A stretch of DNA of 64,000 bases from Kordia aestuariivivens (GCF_014397005.1 NZ_JACGWS010000001.1:1-64000), one strand, 5' to 3'. Counted from the stretch's first letter, positions 1 through 9,430 are shown. The notes: generated by a model from the sequence alone, not told the origin. Translations and numbers: made by a program.

Positions 1-143
1 GATCGCTTCGCTTTTGGATCGCTTCGCTTTTGGATCGCTTCGCTTTTGGATCGCTTCGCTTTTGGATCGCTTCGCTTTTGGATCGCTTCGCTTTTGGATC
101 GCTTCGCTTTTGGATCGCTTCGCTTTTGGATCGCTTCGCTTTT
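1..143. repeat. 16-bp tandem repeat, nine copies
   Basis: The unit GATCGCTTCGCTTTTG is repeated head to tail nine times without a mismatch; the last copy lacks one base. The array touches the window edge, so it may be longer. An open frame runs through it only because the repeat lacks stops in that frame. It is intergenic, downstream of the minus-strand SGNH gene. Confidence 0.95.
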
Positions 144-193
144 ATAACTTAATTTCTTTGTCATCGGCTTCGCCGAATCTTCGAATTTCTTGC

Positions 194-221
194 GTGTCAC
201 ATCGAGCGCAGTCGAGATGCT
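194..221. repeat. Dispersed intergenic repeat with core CGAGCGCAGTCGAGATG
   Basis: A 28-base stretch is nearly identical (one mismatch) to the one at 61767-61794, and its core recurs at 27176-27252 and, diverged, at 15434-15477. All copies lie between genes. The function is unknown; it behaves like a short dispersed chromosomal repeat. Confidence 0.7.
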
Positions 222-230
222 ATGATAATT

Positions 231-1340
231 TTACTTCTTCAACAACACTTTCAACGCTTTTGAAATTTCATCAGAAGCTAAATTTGCACCAGATTCATTG
301 AAGTGAAAATCATCGTAAAATGACGCGGTAGTTTTTGGCAATTCTAAATTGATATACGAAACACTATTGCGATCACACACAGTTTTTAGTCGCTGATTAA
401 AAGCTTCCATTCCATGATACAATGCTTCTGTGCTGTAAAAAGCTTCATTGTTAGCAAATCCGCTCGTGAGCATTAGTTTTTCGTATTGTGCTTCCAAATT
501 TGGTTTCCACATCGTAGCTTGTGTAATGAAAATAACACGAATATTTTTTTCTTTTGCTTGGTCTATGATGTTCTGCGTATTTTTTTCATACTGCTCCAAA
601 CCTTCGGTTAATTCTGGAAGTGTATGAACACGTTCCACTTGTGTTCTGAGAAGTTTTACATCCGTAACAGCTTGCGTCAAATAGTCTTTATGCTTGAAAT
701 AGAAAGAAATGTTTTTCTTCGCTCTTCGCGCCAATTTATATAAAGTTAATTTTTTATAAAACGGAATATTCTCATCTGGAACATGCTGAAAAGCAATGCG
801 CTTTAGTTTTTGTTTTGGTAAATTTAGATAACGTTCAGACGAAATTAAATAGCCAACTAAATCATTCACACCTTGCATAATCAATACTGTTTTCGCGTCT
901 TTTAATTCTTCTTTTTTAAGAATATGCTCAAACTGTAATACATGATGATTGCTACTATTTCCAGGTCTTCCAAAATTTCCAACCCAATACGAATCGCCTA
1001 ATTTTTCTTCCAGTAAAGCTGACCAAGTTTTTTCTTGTGTTAGTGCAAAACATGCTGTTGTACTTCCGCCAAAAACAATAATTTTATGATCCTTATTTTC
1101 ATAATTTGAAATAGAACGTGCACCTAATTCATCAAAGGAAACTTCAGAATCTTGTTGAATACCAGTGATTTCATTGTGGTCAATTTTCCAAGTAAATTCT
1201 GAGTTTGGTGTGTTGGTGTAATAATCACTTGGAAAAATATTACATAAAGACAAGATTATTTCGGCTACGACCAATAAAATTACTGTGGAAATACTGTAAT
1301 ATTTTAGTTTTCTTAAAGTTTTTTCTAGTTTTTTATTCAT
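231..1340 (-). CDS. SGNH/GDSL-family hydrolase, membrane-anchored (copy 1 of a tandem pair)
   Basis: A 369-residue protein with one N-terminal membrane segment (about residues 14-34) and a hydrolase domain probably facing the periplasm. SGNH blocks are visible: GGSTT with nucleophile Ser93 (block I), a block II-like GNFGRPGNSS near 121-130, GVND with Asn159 (block III) and DDFH with Asp343 and His346 (block V). Such enzymes are esterases or acyltransferases, often acting on acetylated glycans; the substrate here is unknown. It is a clear paralogue of the next gene, 8 bases away, and is probably last in a minus-strand operon with a methyltransferase and a radical SAM enzyme. Family call good, role inferred. 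Confidence 0.82.
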   Translation of the reverse strand: MNKKLEKTLRKLKYYSISTVILLVVAEIILSLCNIFPSDYYTNTPNSEFTWKIDHNEITGIQQDSEVSFDELGARSISNYENKDHKIIVFGGSTTACFALTQEKTWSALLEEKLGDSYWVGNFGRPGNSSNHHVLQFEHILKKEELKDAKTVLIMQGVNDLVGYLISSERYLNLPKQKLKRIAFQHVPDENIPFYKKLTLYKLARRAKKNISFYFKHKDYLTQAVTDVKLLRTQVERVHTLPELTEGLEQYEKNTQNIIDQAKEKNIRVIFITQATMWKPNLEAQYEKLMLTSGFANNEAFYSTEALYHGMEAFNQRLKTVCDRNSVSYINLELPKTTASFYDDFHFNESGANLASDEISKALKVLLKK

Positions 1341-1348
1341 AAACTTTA

Positions 1349-2452
1349 CTATTCATCAGTTGATACATGGTTGTTTCGTTTTAAGAAGCTATAAACTTTT
1401 TCTGCTACCACTTCGGCACCAGATTCATTAAAGTGCATATCGTCATAAAAGATAGTTTGATTTTTCGGTAATTGTAAATCAATCACGGGAATATTATACG
1501 TATTACATACGGTCATTAATCGTTTATTGAAAGTAGTCATAATTTTATCTAAAGCTTCGCCTGTATATAAAGGGGTTTTATTGTAATGAGCTCTTGAAGC
1601 AAGTAAGGTTTTGTATTTATCTGACAAGTCTTTTTGCCAAAGTGTAGGTTGTGTTATGAAAATTATTGAAATATTTCGTTTTTGTGCTTCTTTTATAATT
1701 TTTTCTAAATTATGTTCATAATGATTTAAACCATCGGTTAAATCGGGAAGCTCAGTAATGGGTTCTATTTCGCTTTCATATGTTTCTAAATAATCAAGAG
1801 GTCTTCTAGGCTGCGTATAAAAGAGAATTCTTTGTCTTGCTTGTTTTGCCAGTTTAAATAAGGTTAGTTTTTTAAAAAAAGGCAATTCAGAATTTGGCAT
1901 ATGACTAAAAGCACTTTTTTTAACATCTAAGTCCGACATGTGCATATACTTATCTTGAGAGATTAAGTATCCTCGACAATCATTCACTCCAACTAGCATC
2001 AATACTATTTCTGTGTCTTTTAATTCGGGTTTATCAAGAATATGTTGAAATTGAAAAATATGGTGGTTACTGCTATTTCCGCTTCTAGCAAAATTACCAA
2101 CCCAATAAGAGTCTCCTAATTTTTTATCAAGTAAAGCAGTCCAGGTTTTTTCTTGAGTCAATACAGAGCAGATTGTGGTACTTCCGCCAATAGCAAGAAT
2201 CTTATGCGTTGCTTTTGAATACTCTGAAACAGATCGTGAGCCCAGAGCATCGTATGCTATCTCGTAAAACCCTGAAATACCATCTATTTTACTAGGGTTT
2301 TCAGGATATTTATTGCTAGCATTTGGTGTATTGGTGTAATAGTCATTCGGGTAAATATTTAATAATGACAATACAACTTCAGTGATCACAAGTATGATTA
2401 GCGTGGAAATAGCGTAGTATTTTATTTTTTTGAAAAAGGTTTTACGTGGCAT
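1349..2452 (-). CDS. SGNH/GDSL-family hydrolase, membrane-anchored (copy 2 of a tandem pair)
   Basis: A 367-residue paralogue of the adjacent gene with the same layout: an N-terminal membrane segment (about 13-32), GGSTT with Ser91, GVND at 155-158 and the DxxH dyad Asp337/His340. The lumenal start NIYPNDYYTNTPN is almost identical in both copies, so they arose by tandem duplication. The middle regions, where substrate specificity would be expected to sit, have diverged more. The start lies 4 bases from the end of the upstream methyltransferase gene, which supports co-transcription. Substrate unknown; an O-acylesterase or acyltransferase on surface glycans is an inference. Confidence 0.82.
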   Translation of the reverse strand: MPRKTFFKKIKYYAISTLIILVITEVVLSLLNIYPNDYYTNTPNASNKYPENPSKIDGISGFYEIAYDALGSRSVSEYSKATHKILAIGGSTTICSVLTQEKTWTALLDKKLGDSYWVGNFARSGNSSNHHIFQFQHILDKPELKDTEIVLMLVGVNDCRGYLISQDKYMHMSDLDVKKSAFSHMPNSELPFFKKLTLFKLAKQARQRILFYTQPRRPLDYLETYESEIEPITELPDLTDGLNHYEHNLEKIIKEAQKRNISIIFITQPTLWQKDLSDKYKTLLASRAHYNKTPLYTGEALDKIMTTFNKRLMTVCNTYNIPVIDLQLPKNQTIFYDDMHFNESGAEVVAEKVYSFLKRNNHVSTDE

Positions 2453-2456
2453 TGGG

Positions 2457-3203
2457 TTATTTTTTAATGAATCGATACCATGAAAACGGCGAATCTTTTT
2501 TACCTAAGATTTTGTTGATTATATTTCGTTTGTAAGTATATAAAACATCAAAATTCTTGACAAAATTTAGATCGTGTGCATGATAATGTGCGGCCATTTC
2601 TGGAACACCAAGTTCGGTATAATATGTTTTGGTGCGTTCTTTTGCAGAAAGAATCTCGTCAGTTTTATAAAAAGGACTATCAATGATATGAATTTCTCCT
2701 TTGGGTTTTAAATAGCTTTTTAAAAGTGTCATCAAGCTTTCAAAATCTTCAAAATATTGAATAGCTCCGTTTAACGTGATGATGTCAAATTGCGCTTCAA
2801 ATTGTTCCGAAACTTTAAAAATATCGGCATAGATAAATTGGATGTTTTTCTTTCTAAAAATTCGGGCAGCTTGCTCCAATTCTTCACGATTGACATCTAA
2901 ACCAATCACTTGATTTTCTTCGGAAACTTCCGCAATTTTGTTTGAAAACCAACCATTTCCACAACCAATGGCAAGTATTTTTAATTCACTATTTTTTGAA
3001 GCAATATAGTTTGTAAAACGTTCCGTCGGTTTTACGCGAAATGGCCATTCATATAAATCTAAATAAGGCAATTCTCGAACTTGCGCATCCGAAAGCACTC
3101 GGTTTTCTTTTTCGCGCACAGCGAGATAATGCGTTGAAAATTCGGGATTTTCAGGTGTCAAATAATAGACATTTTGGAGTTGTGTAACGTTACTGAAATC
3201 CAT
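2457..3203 (-). CDS. Class I SAM-dependent methyltransferase
   Basis: A 248-residue protein with a Rossmann-type SAM-binding motif, ILAIGCGNGWFS (about residues 74-85), the acidic residue closing strand beta-2 in VIGLDVNREE, and a motif IV-like stretch, DIITLNGAIQYF. There is no membrane segment, so it is presumably cytosolic. It lies 2 bases downstream of a B12-binding-type radical SAM gene and 4 bases upstream of the SGNH pair, so these genes form one transcription unit. The acceptor substrate cannot be read from the sequence; a small molecule or a glycan precursor is possible. Confidence 0.8.
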   Translation of the reverse strand: MDFSNVTQLQNVYYLTPENPEFSTHYLAVREKENRVLSDAQVRELPYLDLYEWPFRVKPTERFTNYIASKNSELKILAIGCGNGWFSNKIAEVSEENQVIGLDVNREELEQAARIFRKKNIQFIYADIFKVSEQFEAQFDIITLNGAIQYFEDFESLMTLLKSYLKPKGEIHIIDSPFYKTDEILSAKERTKTYYTELGVPEMAAHYHAHDLNFVKNFDVLYTYKRNIINKILGKKDSPFSWYRFIKK

Positions 3204-3205
3204 TG

Positions 3206-4591
3206 TTATTTGTATAATTTCATTCCTGTTTGTGCCAAAACAGCTTTTGTTTTTAGTTTGAATGATTTTACGAAACTGCGTTCTTTTCCTTTGCGAATTT
3301 CTTTGCTATAATTAACTTCATTGACAATTCGCCGAACAGCAAAATCGTAAAATTTTCGTGAATACGTTCGGGTGAAATCAATTTCACGATCGGTTGATGT
3401 GTCCCAATCGGGTTGCACCGTTATTTTATCTTCAATTTCATTATATAAAGAAGTTCCTTTGATTGGATACGCAACTGTAATCGTAAAATGTGTTGGATTT
3501 GCAGCTTTCAGATAATCAATCGTTTCCTTAATATCTTGTTCGTCTTCGCCTGGATAACCCACCATGATAAACGTTCCAGTTTCGATACCAAGTTCATTCG
3601 TTTTTTGAATGGCTTCTTTGACGACATTTACATCCACACGACGATCCATCGCATCAATGATTTTTTGTGAACCGCTTTCGGCACCAATCCAAATACGGAA
3701 ACAACCAGCTTCTTTCAACAATTGTAAAATATGATCGTTCAAACGTTCGGCACGTGTAATACATTCAAACGGAATGATTGCATCTTGCTTGATAACTTCT
3801 TCATGAAATTTTTCAATCCATTTATAACTTACGCTAAATACATCATCTACAAACCAAATTGCATCCGGATTGTACGTGTCTTTCAACATTTTCAATTCTG
3901 CAGCGACTAAATCTGGCGGACGCCTTCTGTAACTTTGACCATACACTGCCGTGCTACACCATTTACAGGTGTACGGACAACCACGTTGCGTACTTACCGT
4001 CATGGAACTTTGTCCGTGATGTGTTTTCCACGTTTCTAAATATTTATCTATTGGAATCGCAGCTCTATTTGGCAATGGCAATTCTTTGAGACTTTTCATG
4101 CGCATGCGTGGCGGCGTTTTTTTGACTTCGCCATTATCTAAATACGCAATTCCATGAATTTCGCTATAATCCTCGTCGTTTACAATTGCTTGATATAATT
4201 CTAAAGTAGTTTGTTCGCCTTCGCCAATAATCAAGAAATCGACACCAGTATTGAGGTAATTTTCTAAGTTGTATGTAATATCGGGACCACCCAAAATAAT
4301 TTTCGGGAAACCATACGTTTCGTCGGTGTTTAAGATTTTCACCAATTCGATCACATTAATTTTTGTCATCAAATTAGCATAAATCGCAATGGCTTTTGGC
4401 TGTTTTTCTTCTATAAAACGAAGTTGATCGGCTTTGGAGTAAAAGGTAGAATCATACAGATGATTTTCAACTTTGTTTTCATTCAAATAGGAGGAAATGT
4501 ATAATAAACCCAAAGGCGCATACGGACGCATGATACTTTGTTCTTTCTCATCTTCAAATAAAAAATAAGTATGTGTAAGAATGATACTCAT
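3206..4591 (-). CDS. B12-binding-domain radical SAM protein
   Basis: A 461-residue protein. The N-terminal 150 residues look like the cobalamin-binding Rossmann domain of this family (GLLYISSYL, then GGPDIT and GEGE motifs). The radical SAM core follows with CxxxCxxC at Cys205, Cys209 and Cys212, ligands of the 4Fe-4S cluster that cleaves SAM. The family includes C-methylases, cyclases and other radical enzymes, so the exact reaction is open. It is the first gene of a minus-strand operon with a methyltransferase and two SGNH hydrolases. A second enzyme of the same type lies at 6885-8348. Confidence 0.85.
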   Translation of the reverse strand: MSIILTHTYFLFEDEKEQSIMRPYAPLGLLYISSYLNENKVENHLYDSTFYSKADQLRFIEEKQPKAIAIYANLMTKINVIELVKILNTDETYGFPKIILGGPDITYNLENYLNTGVDFLIIGEGEQTTLELYQAIVNDEDYSEIHGIAYLDNGEVKKTPPRMRMKSLKELPLPNRAAIPIDKYLETWKTHHGQSSMTVSTQRGCPYTCKWCSTAVYGQSYRRRPPDLVAAELKMLKDTYNPDAIWFVDDVFSVSYKWIEKFHEEVIKQDAIIPFECITRAERLNDHILQLLKEAGCFRIWIGAESGSQKIIDAMDRRVDVNVVKEAIQKTNELGIETGTFIMVGYPGEDEQDIKETIDYLKAANPTHFTITVAYPIKGTSLYNEIEDKITVQPDWDTSTDREIDFTRTYSRKFYDFAVRRIVNEVNYSKEIRKGKERSFVKSFKLKTKAVLAQTGMKLYK

Positions 4592-4930
4592 AGATTTTTT
4601 TATATCATTTTATGGATGCGAAGATACGTATTTTCTATCTCCTTGTAAAGCTAACCACAAATAGATTCGCTATGTTTTTCTGTTTCAATATGCGATTGTA
4701 TTGTGTATTTTATGTAAATAATTTATTTTAGAAGTCGAGCACTTTAAAGTTTCTAGTATTTTGTTGTAATTTTGCTAAAATATTGCGTGTAAAATATAAT
4801 TAAATCATTTCAATTTTCTGATTTTTAGAAACTTATATAAATGTTATCTTAATAGAGAAGCTTTTAGTTAGACACAACTATTTTCAGGCAGAAACCGCAA
4901 CGTTACTTACAATTATATAATAAATACAGA
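4592..4930. other. Intergenic region between divergent genes
   Basis: This A+T-rich spacer must hold the promoters of the minus-strand radical SAM operon and of the plus-strand MscS gene. A TAATTTTG element at 4767-4774 fits the Bacteroidota -7 consensus TAnnTTTG on the plus strand, but its -33 partner is weak. I see no small gene or strong hairpin. Confidence 0.4.
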
Positions 4931-5989
4931 ATGACAGACTTCCTATCAAGACACTATTTTATGAATACGCCATCGCAATGGTTAACAGCCTTCGCATATA
5001 TAGTTGGCGGTATTATTATTGCCAAAATAGTATATTTTATATTTAAGCGAATATCCAAGAAATTCACCAATGTAACTAAGACAAAACTAGATGAAGTATT
5101 AATTGAAACATTAGAAAAGCCAGTTATTTTTGCCATTGCAATTCTTGGTTTTTATCTAGGAATGAATAAATTAAATATGACCTCAGCTATTGAGTCTTTG
5201 ATCTTAAATATTGATAAAGTGTTGGTCGTAATTTGTATTACTTGGTTTTTTGTGCGTTTTGTGAATGCTATTGTTGAAGAGTACATGGAACCTGCTATTG
5301 AAATGTCTGAAAGCAAATCTAAAAGACAATTGTTACCTATTATTACCAAAGTGGTGACAATTACTATTTGGATTATTGGAATCATTATTGCGTTTAATAC
5401 TATTGGATATAACTTAGCAGGCTTAATTGCCGGATTGGGCATCGGCGGATTGGCTTTTGCGTTGGCAGCTAAAGACTATCTTCAAAATATTTTTGGCGGT
5501 ATTTCCGTTTTTACAGATAAACCTTTTAGAATTGATGATCGTATAAAAATTGATGGTTTTGATGGTAAAGTGGAAGAAATTGGAATCCGTAGTTCACGGA
5601 TTAGAACACTTTCGGGTTCGTTAGTTACCATACCAAATTCTATATTTATTAGCAATAGTGTCGAAAATATAGCCCTTGAACCGACTCGAAAAATAGTATT
5701 AAAATTAGGTTTAACTTATCAAACTAGTCCAGCGAAGATAAAGGAAGCTATGGAGATTTTAAAAGAAATAAATGCAGACAATCAAGATATTGTTACCGAT
5801 GTTCCTGTGGTGTTTTTTGAAAACTTTTCCGATTCATCTTTAGTCATACTTTTTATTTATTATATCCGAAAAGAAGCAGATATTGCACTTGCTCAAAATA
5901 CCATGAATCTTGAAATATTAGAACGTTTTGAAAAAGCAGGATTAGATTTTGCATATCCAACACAAACAATTTACAGTATCAAACAATAG
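4931..5989 (+). CDS. MscS-family mechanosensitive ion channel
   Basis: A 352-residue inner-membrane protein that should open under hypo-osmotic tension to release solutes. Four membrane segments are visible (about 20-37, 63-80, 95-112 and 138-158). They are followed by the Gly/Ala-rich pore helix AGLIAGLGIGGLAFALAAKD (163-182), the hallmark of the family. The beta domain (KPFRIDDRIKIDGFDGKVEE) and the cytosolic alpha/beta cage follow. Length is normal for a small MscS. It stands alone between two minus-strand accessory operons and is probably unrelated to them. Confidence 0.92.
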   Translation: MTDFLSRHYFMNTPSQWLTAFAYIVGGIIIAKIVYFIFKRISKKFTNVTKTKLDEVLIETLEKPVIFAIAILGFYLGMNKLNMTSAIESLILNIDKVLVVICITWFFVRFVNAIVEEYMEPAIEMSESKSKRQLLPIITKVVTITIWIIGIIIAFNTIGYNLAGLIAGLGIGGLAFALAAKDYLQNIFGGISVFTDKPFRIDDRIKIDGFDGKVEEIGIRSSRIRTLSGSLVTIPNSIFISNSVENIALEPTRKIVLKLGLTYQTSPAKIKEAMEILKEINADNQDIVTDVPVVFFENFSDSSLVILFIYYIRKEADIALAQNTMNLEILERFEKAGLDFAYPTQTIYSIKQ

Positions 5990-6109
5990 CATTAATACAT
6001 CATAAAACGGGAAAGTTTACAAGAAAGCGTAAAGACGAAAATTGTACAGTGTTTAGATGAATTATTCTTTAGAGATAATAAAGATAGATATTGTACAATT
6101 ACGTGTTGA

Positions 6110-6892
6110 CTACTTTTTCTCCAAAACAATCAAAAAGTGATCTGCATATTTTGCTAATGAAGAAGCAGTTAACAATGAATCTAATGCTTTGAAAATGTTC
6201 AATAGCGGAAATTTAGCAACAAACGACTTTTCTAAATAGGATGGCGGAATCGTTATGCCAATTGGTTTTACATTTTCTTTGGAAAAAGAATCCGCTGATA
6301 ATTCAAGAATATCTGCAGGATTAAAATACCAAGTTTCTACGCCAACACCATCTACATTTGCAACAACGCTTTCGGTTGTATTTCTTCGTTTTGCTTTCGC
6401 ATGATCGCCCTTTAAAGTAAAATAAAAACGTTCCCACAAACACTGTTTTGGCATCACAACCATAACTAATTTTCCGTTTGGGTTTAATAAGTCAACAGCT
6501 GTATTTAAAAAAGAAGCCAATTGTTCTTTTGACAAACAGTTCAATCCACCAAAGTTGGAGAAAATTAAATCGAATTTTTTGTTGAATGTATTCGCGGTAA
6601 GTGTATTAATATCTTGCACTTTAAAAGCTACATTTTTAGGATGTTTTTTTGCTTTCGCGATAGCAATCATGCCTTCCGAAATATCAGTTGCAATCACATT
6701 ATGTTGCATATTTGCAAATGTTATTGCATCTGCGCCAGTTCCGCAATTGAGTTCTAAAATTGAAAGTTTTTTTTCTTGTGATATAATCGGATTGATATAT
6801 TTGAACACTAATTTCCGTTGTGCTTTTCCGATATTAGAATACGTAAAAATTGAATCGTATTGCGGTGCTGCTATATCAAAATCACTATGCAT
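6110..6892 (-). CDS. Class I SAM-dependent methyltransferase
   Basis: A 260-residue protein with SAM-binding motif I, ILELNCGTGADA (about residues 45-56), the motif II acidic residue in VIATDISEGM, and a motif IV-like stretch, DLIFSNFGGLN. It resembles methyltransferases of the ubiquinone/tocopherol-type superfamily; the acceptor is unknown. Its start overlaps the end of the upstream radical SAM gene by 8 bases, so the two are translationally coupled. The pairing of a radical SAM enzyme with a methyltransferase repeats the arrangement at 2457-4591. Confidence 0.8.
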   Translation of the reverse strand: MHSDFDIAAPQYDSIFTYSNIGKAQRKLVFKYINPIISQEKKLSILELNCGTGADAITFANMQHNVIATDISEGMIAIAKAKKHPKNVAFKVQDINTLTANTFNKKFDLIFSNFGGLNCLSKEQLASFLNTAVDLLNPNGKLVMVVMPKQCLWERFYFTLKGDHAKAKRRNTTESVVANVDGVGVETWYFNPADILELSADSFSKENVKPIGITIPPSYLEKSFVAKFPLLNIFKALDSLLTASSLAKYADHFLIVLEKK

Positions 6893-8348
6893 TGGTAGGT
6901 TCCATATTTTTAAGTTGAATTTTATCTACGAATGCTGACGGAATATAATATCCTAGCAATGCTATAGAACGCAACTCAGATTTTGTAATAGAAAATGGGT
7001 TTTTAAAGAACTTTTTAAAATTTTGAGCAGCTTGACTTTTACGATATTCTTTATGAACGTAGCGTTGTAATTTTCTGTAAAATTCAGTGCTGTATGTTCC
7101 TTTAAAAAGCATTGCCAAATCATCAGAATCTGTCCAATTGGCTTTTAATTGTAAATCATCTTTTACTTTGTCATAAAACTTTGTGCCTGGAAGCGGATAC
7201 GAAACAGAAACACCAATATTATCAGGAACCAACTCCTTAATCATTTGGATCGTTTTTGCAATATCTTCTTTCGTTTCTTCCAAATATCCAAACTGAATAA
7301 AGAACGCCACACGCACCTTTTTTTCTTTCAGTAAACGCGTTGCTTCGTAAATTTGTTCCACTTTGGTTTCTTTGTCCATTGCGTCCAAAATAGCTTGTGA
7401 GCCACTTTCTGCGCCAACCCAAACTTCTTCCAAACCACTTTCTGCCAAGGCATCAATGGTGTCTTCTTTCAATAATAAATCGACACGACTTTGTATGTAA
7501 TACGAAATGGAAAGTTTTTCTTTTTTGAGTTCGATATTAAAATTCTGAACCCAATTCGGCTTTAAGCCAAAAATATCATCACACATCCAAAAACGATTTA
7601 CGCCGTAGGTTTCGCTGAGATATTTTATATGTTTTGTGATATATGCGGGCGAATGTGAGTTGTATCGATTTCCGTAAATTGGCTTTGCACACCAATTACA
7701 TTTAAACGGACAGCCACGTGTGGTTGCCATATTTAAGGTAAATTCGTTTCCGCCGTTTTTCCAGATTTTTCTGTATGGTTCAATGTCTATTAAATCCCAA
7801 GCTGGCATTGGTAATTCGTCCAAATTACGCAATACTGGATGTTTTGGATTCTTTATAAACTCGCCATCTTTCTCAAAAACGAGTCCTTTGATGGACGTTG
7901 TATCTTCGTTAGCTGTTAACGCATCCACCAATTCTTTCAACGAAATTTCGCCTTCACCTTGAATGACAAAATCAGCGCCAGCTTCTAAATATTTTTCATA
8001 ATGATCTGTAGAATCCGAACTGCAAACAATTACATGACAATCTAAGTTTTTAGCGATTTTAATCATCTCAAAAGCGGCTTCACGCATCGTGGTTAAGCAC
8101 ATTTTTGTTAGATAATTAAAGCCATCATCGTAAATTACAAATGTTTTTGGTGTATGTTTTTCTAAATACGGTTGAATCGTTTTTGGATCGTCCAACAAGT
8201 TCGCATCAAACACACCAACACTATATCCGTTTTCGCGTAAATAGGAAGCCGCATATAAGGTTCCTAATGGCGGATAAGGCGTTTGATTTTTCCATTGTTT
8301 GGCATCAAACTTATAGTAATAGGAATGTGAAAAGACAACATCAAGCAT
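6885..8348 (-). CDS. B12-binding-domain radical SAM protein
   Basis: A 487-residue protein of the same architecture as the one at 3206-4591. An N-terminal cobalamin-binding-like domain (PPLGTLYAASYL near 26-37, GEGE at 131-134) precedes a radical SAM core with RGCPFKCNWC carrying Cys213, Cys217 and Cys220. The conserved GAESGSQ segment after the core appears in both paralogues. It sits between a nucleotidyltransferase-like gene (8-base overlap) and a methyltransferase gene (8-base overlap), forming a tight three-gene operon. Family assignment is firm; the reaction, possibly methylation or ring chemistry on a secondary product, is inference. Confidence 0.85.
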   Translation of the reverse strand: MLDVVFSHSYYYKFDAKQWKNQTPYPPLGTLYAASYLRENGYSVGVFDANLLDDPKTIQPYLEKHTPKTFVIYDDGFNYLTKMCLTTMREAAFEMIKIAKNLDCHVIVCSSDSTDHYEKYLEAGADFVIQGEGEISLKELVDALTANEDTTSIKGLVFEKDGEFIKNPKHPVLRNLDELPMPAWDLIDIEPYRKIWKNGGNEFTLNMATTRGCPFKCNWCAKPIYGNRYNSHSPAYITKHIKYLSETYGVNRFWMCDDIFGLKPNWVQNFNIELKKEKLSISYYIQSRVDLLLKEDTIDALAESGLEEVWVGAESGSQAILDAMDKETKVEQIYEATRLLKEKKVRVAFFIQFGYLEETKEDIAKTIQMIKELVPDNIGVSVSYPLPGTKFYDKVKDDLQLKANWTDSDDLAMLFKGTYSTEFYRKLQRYVHKEYRKSQAAQNFKKFFKNPFSITKSELRSIALLGYYIPSAFVDKIQLKNMEPTNA

Positions 8349-9279
8349 GTTTTTTTGGATATTTCAAATTGTGCTGTTTTATAACTTCGTTGAAACGTTC
8401 GTCAAGACGCGTAATTACTTTATTTTGATAATTCTGTGGATGATGTTTTGAAACGTGTCGTGTAGATTTCATCGCAATGCCAAAATCTTCTTTTGCTAAA
8501 TGCTTAAACTTATTCACCCACTTTTTTAAGGTCATTTTTTGAAGCGTTTTATCTAACGAAAGTCCAAATGAGCCATTAAATAATTTTTGGAGTACTCTTG
8601 ACAACCAACTTTTTTCAGTATCTCTAATTGTTTTTATTTGAGTCGCTGGTTTATTAGGAAAATATGGAAGAATCCAAGCGTTTGCTTTTAAAAATGCTGC
8701 AAATGTTTCTTTTCCGTAAAGCGGAATCAATGTTACAATTTCTGTAGCTGTAAATAAATTTTGTTCAGAAATTTCTAAACGATCTGTGCTTATGAAATAA
8801 TTTACACAGAAATATTTTTTTGAATTGAGTAAAAATATCTTTTTATATAAAACTAATAATGTTCTTGCAATCCACAAACGATTTGGTTTTGTGATGATAA
8901 AAAAGTCAAAATCACCATCATCGTCATAATATCCTTTTGATAATGCGCCGGATAAACAAACACTTTTCACGAATGGGAATTTTGCAATTCGTTTTGAAAC
9001 TTTTACTGCTTTCGGAATTATTTTTCGTGCCATTTCATTTCCCTTCAATCTGCGTTCCACACGGTCTGGGTTGTTTACATCTAAATAAAAACCATCCACG
9101 TTGAAAACGATTCCTTTTTTTACAAGTAAATCAATTTCGGCATCAATTGCCTTCTGATCCTTGTCGTCAGAAAACTGAAAAATCTCAGTTCTTGTCAACG
9201 GATACTTGAAGAGGGAGAAATATAGTATGGTTTTTAAGGCACTCACTATTTTTTGATTTATATTTTCAAAAGTACTCAA
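8341..9279 (-). CDS. Nucleotidyltransferase-fold protein with an N-terminal winged-helix-like region
   Basis: A 312-residue protein. Residues about 15-75 resemble a winged helix (FKYPLTRTEIFQFS ... VDGFYLD). They are followed by a pol-beta-like nucleotidyltransferase signature: SGALSKG (110-116) and then GDFDFF with Asp123 and Asp125 as likely metal ligands. The usual GS pair is altered (GALS). Such proteins transfer nucleotides to small molecules or act as minimal transferases; the substrate is unknown. It is first in the operon with a radical SAM protein and a methyltransferase. Confidence is moderate for the fold and low for the role. Confidence 0.62.
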   Translation of the reverse strand: MSTFENINQKIVSALKTILYFSLFKYPLTRTEIFQFSDDKDQKAIDAEIDLLVKKGIVFNVDGFYLDVNNPDRVERRLKGNEMARKIIPKAVKVSKRIAKFPFVKSVCLSGALSKGYYDDDGDFDFFIITKPNRLWIARTLLVLYKKIFLLNSKKYFCVNYFISTDRLEISEQNLFTATEIVTLIPLYGKETFAAFLKANAWILPYFPNKPATQIKTIRDTEKSWLSRVLQKLFNGSFGLSLDKTLQKMTLKKWVNKFKHLAKEDFGIAMKSTRHVSKHHPQNYQNKVITRLDERFNEVIKQHNLKYPKKHA

Positions 9280-9430
9280 AATTCTACTTCTGAAAGCTCG
9301 GTTATGAAATTAAAAATGAATTCTCTTAATTTATTTCTTTTCTTAATAAGTGTTAATTTTTACACAAATATTGACCAAATATTACAAGGTTTCTTACATT
9401 TATAACAATCAATCAACGAAAAAACGACTA

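Noticed and set aside
1-143. CRISPR-like array
   Set aside because: Units are contiguous with no spacers, and no cas genes are present.
14-301. 95-codon frame over the 16-bp tandem repeat
   Set aside because: It is created by repeat units without stops and then runs antisense into the end of the SGNH gene; no protein-like composition.
3488-4089. Plus-strand frames within the radical SAM gene
   Set aside because: They are antisense to a well-supported gene and show no domain, signal or start context.
4592-4930. Cobalamin riboswitch before the radical SAM operon
   Set aside because: I looked for the conserved B12-box-like core and stable helices and found none in the A+T-rich spacer.
9350-9430. 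27-codon extension of the DUF5916 protein
   Set aside because: The signal peptide begins at the later ATG; the extension would bury it.
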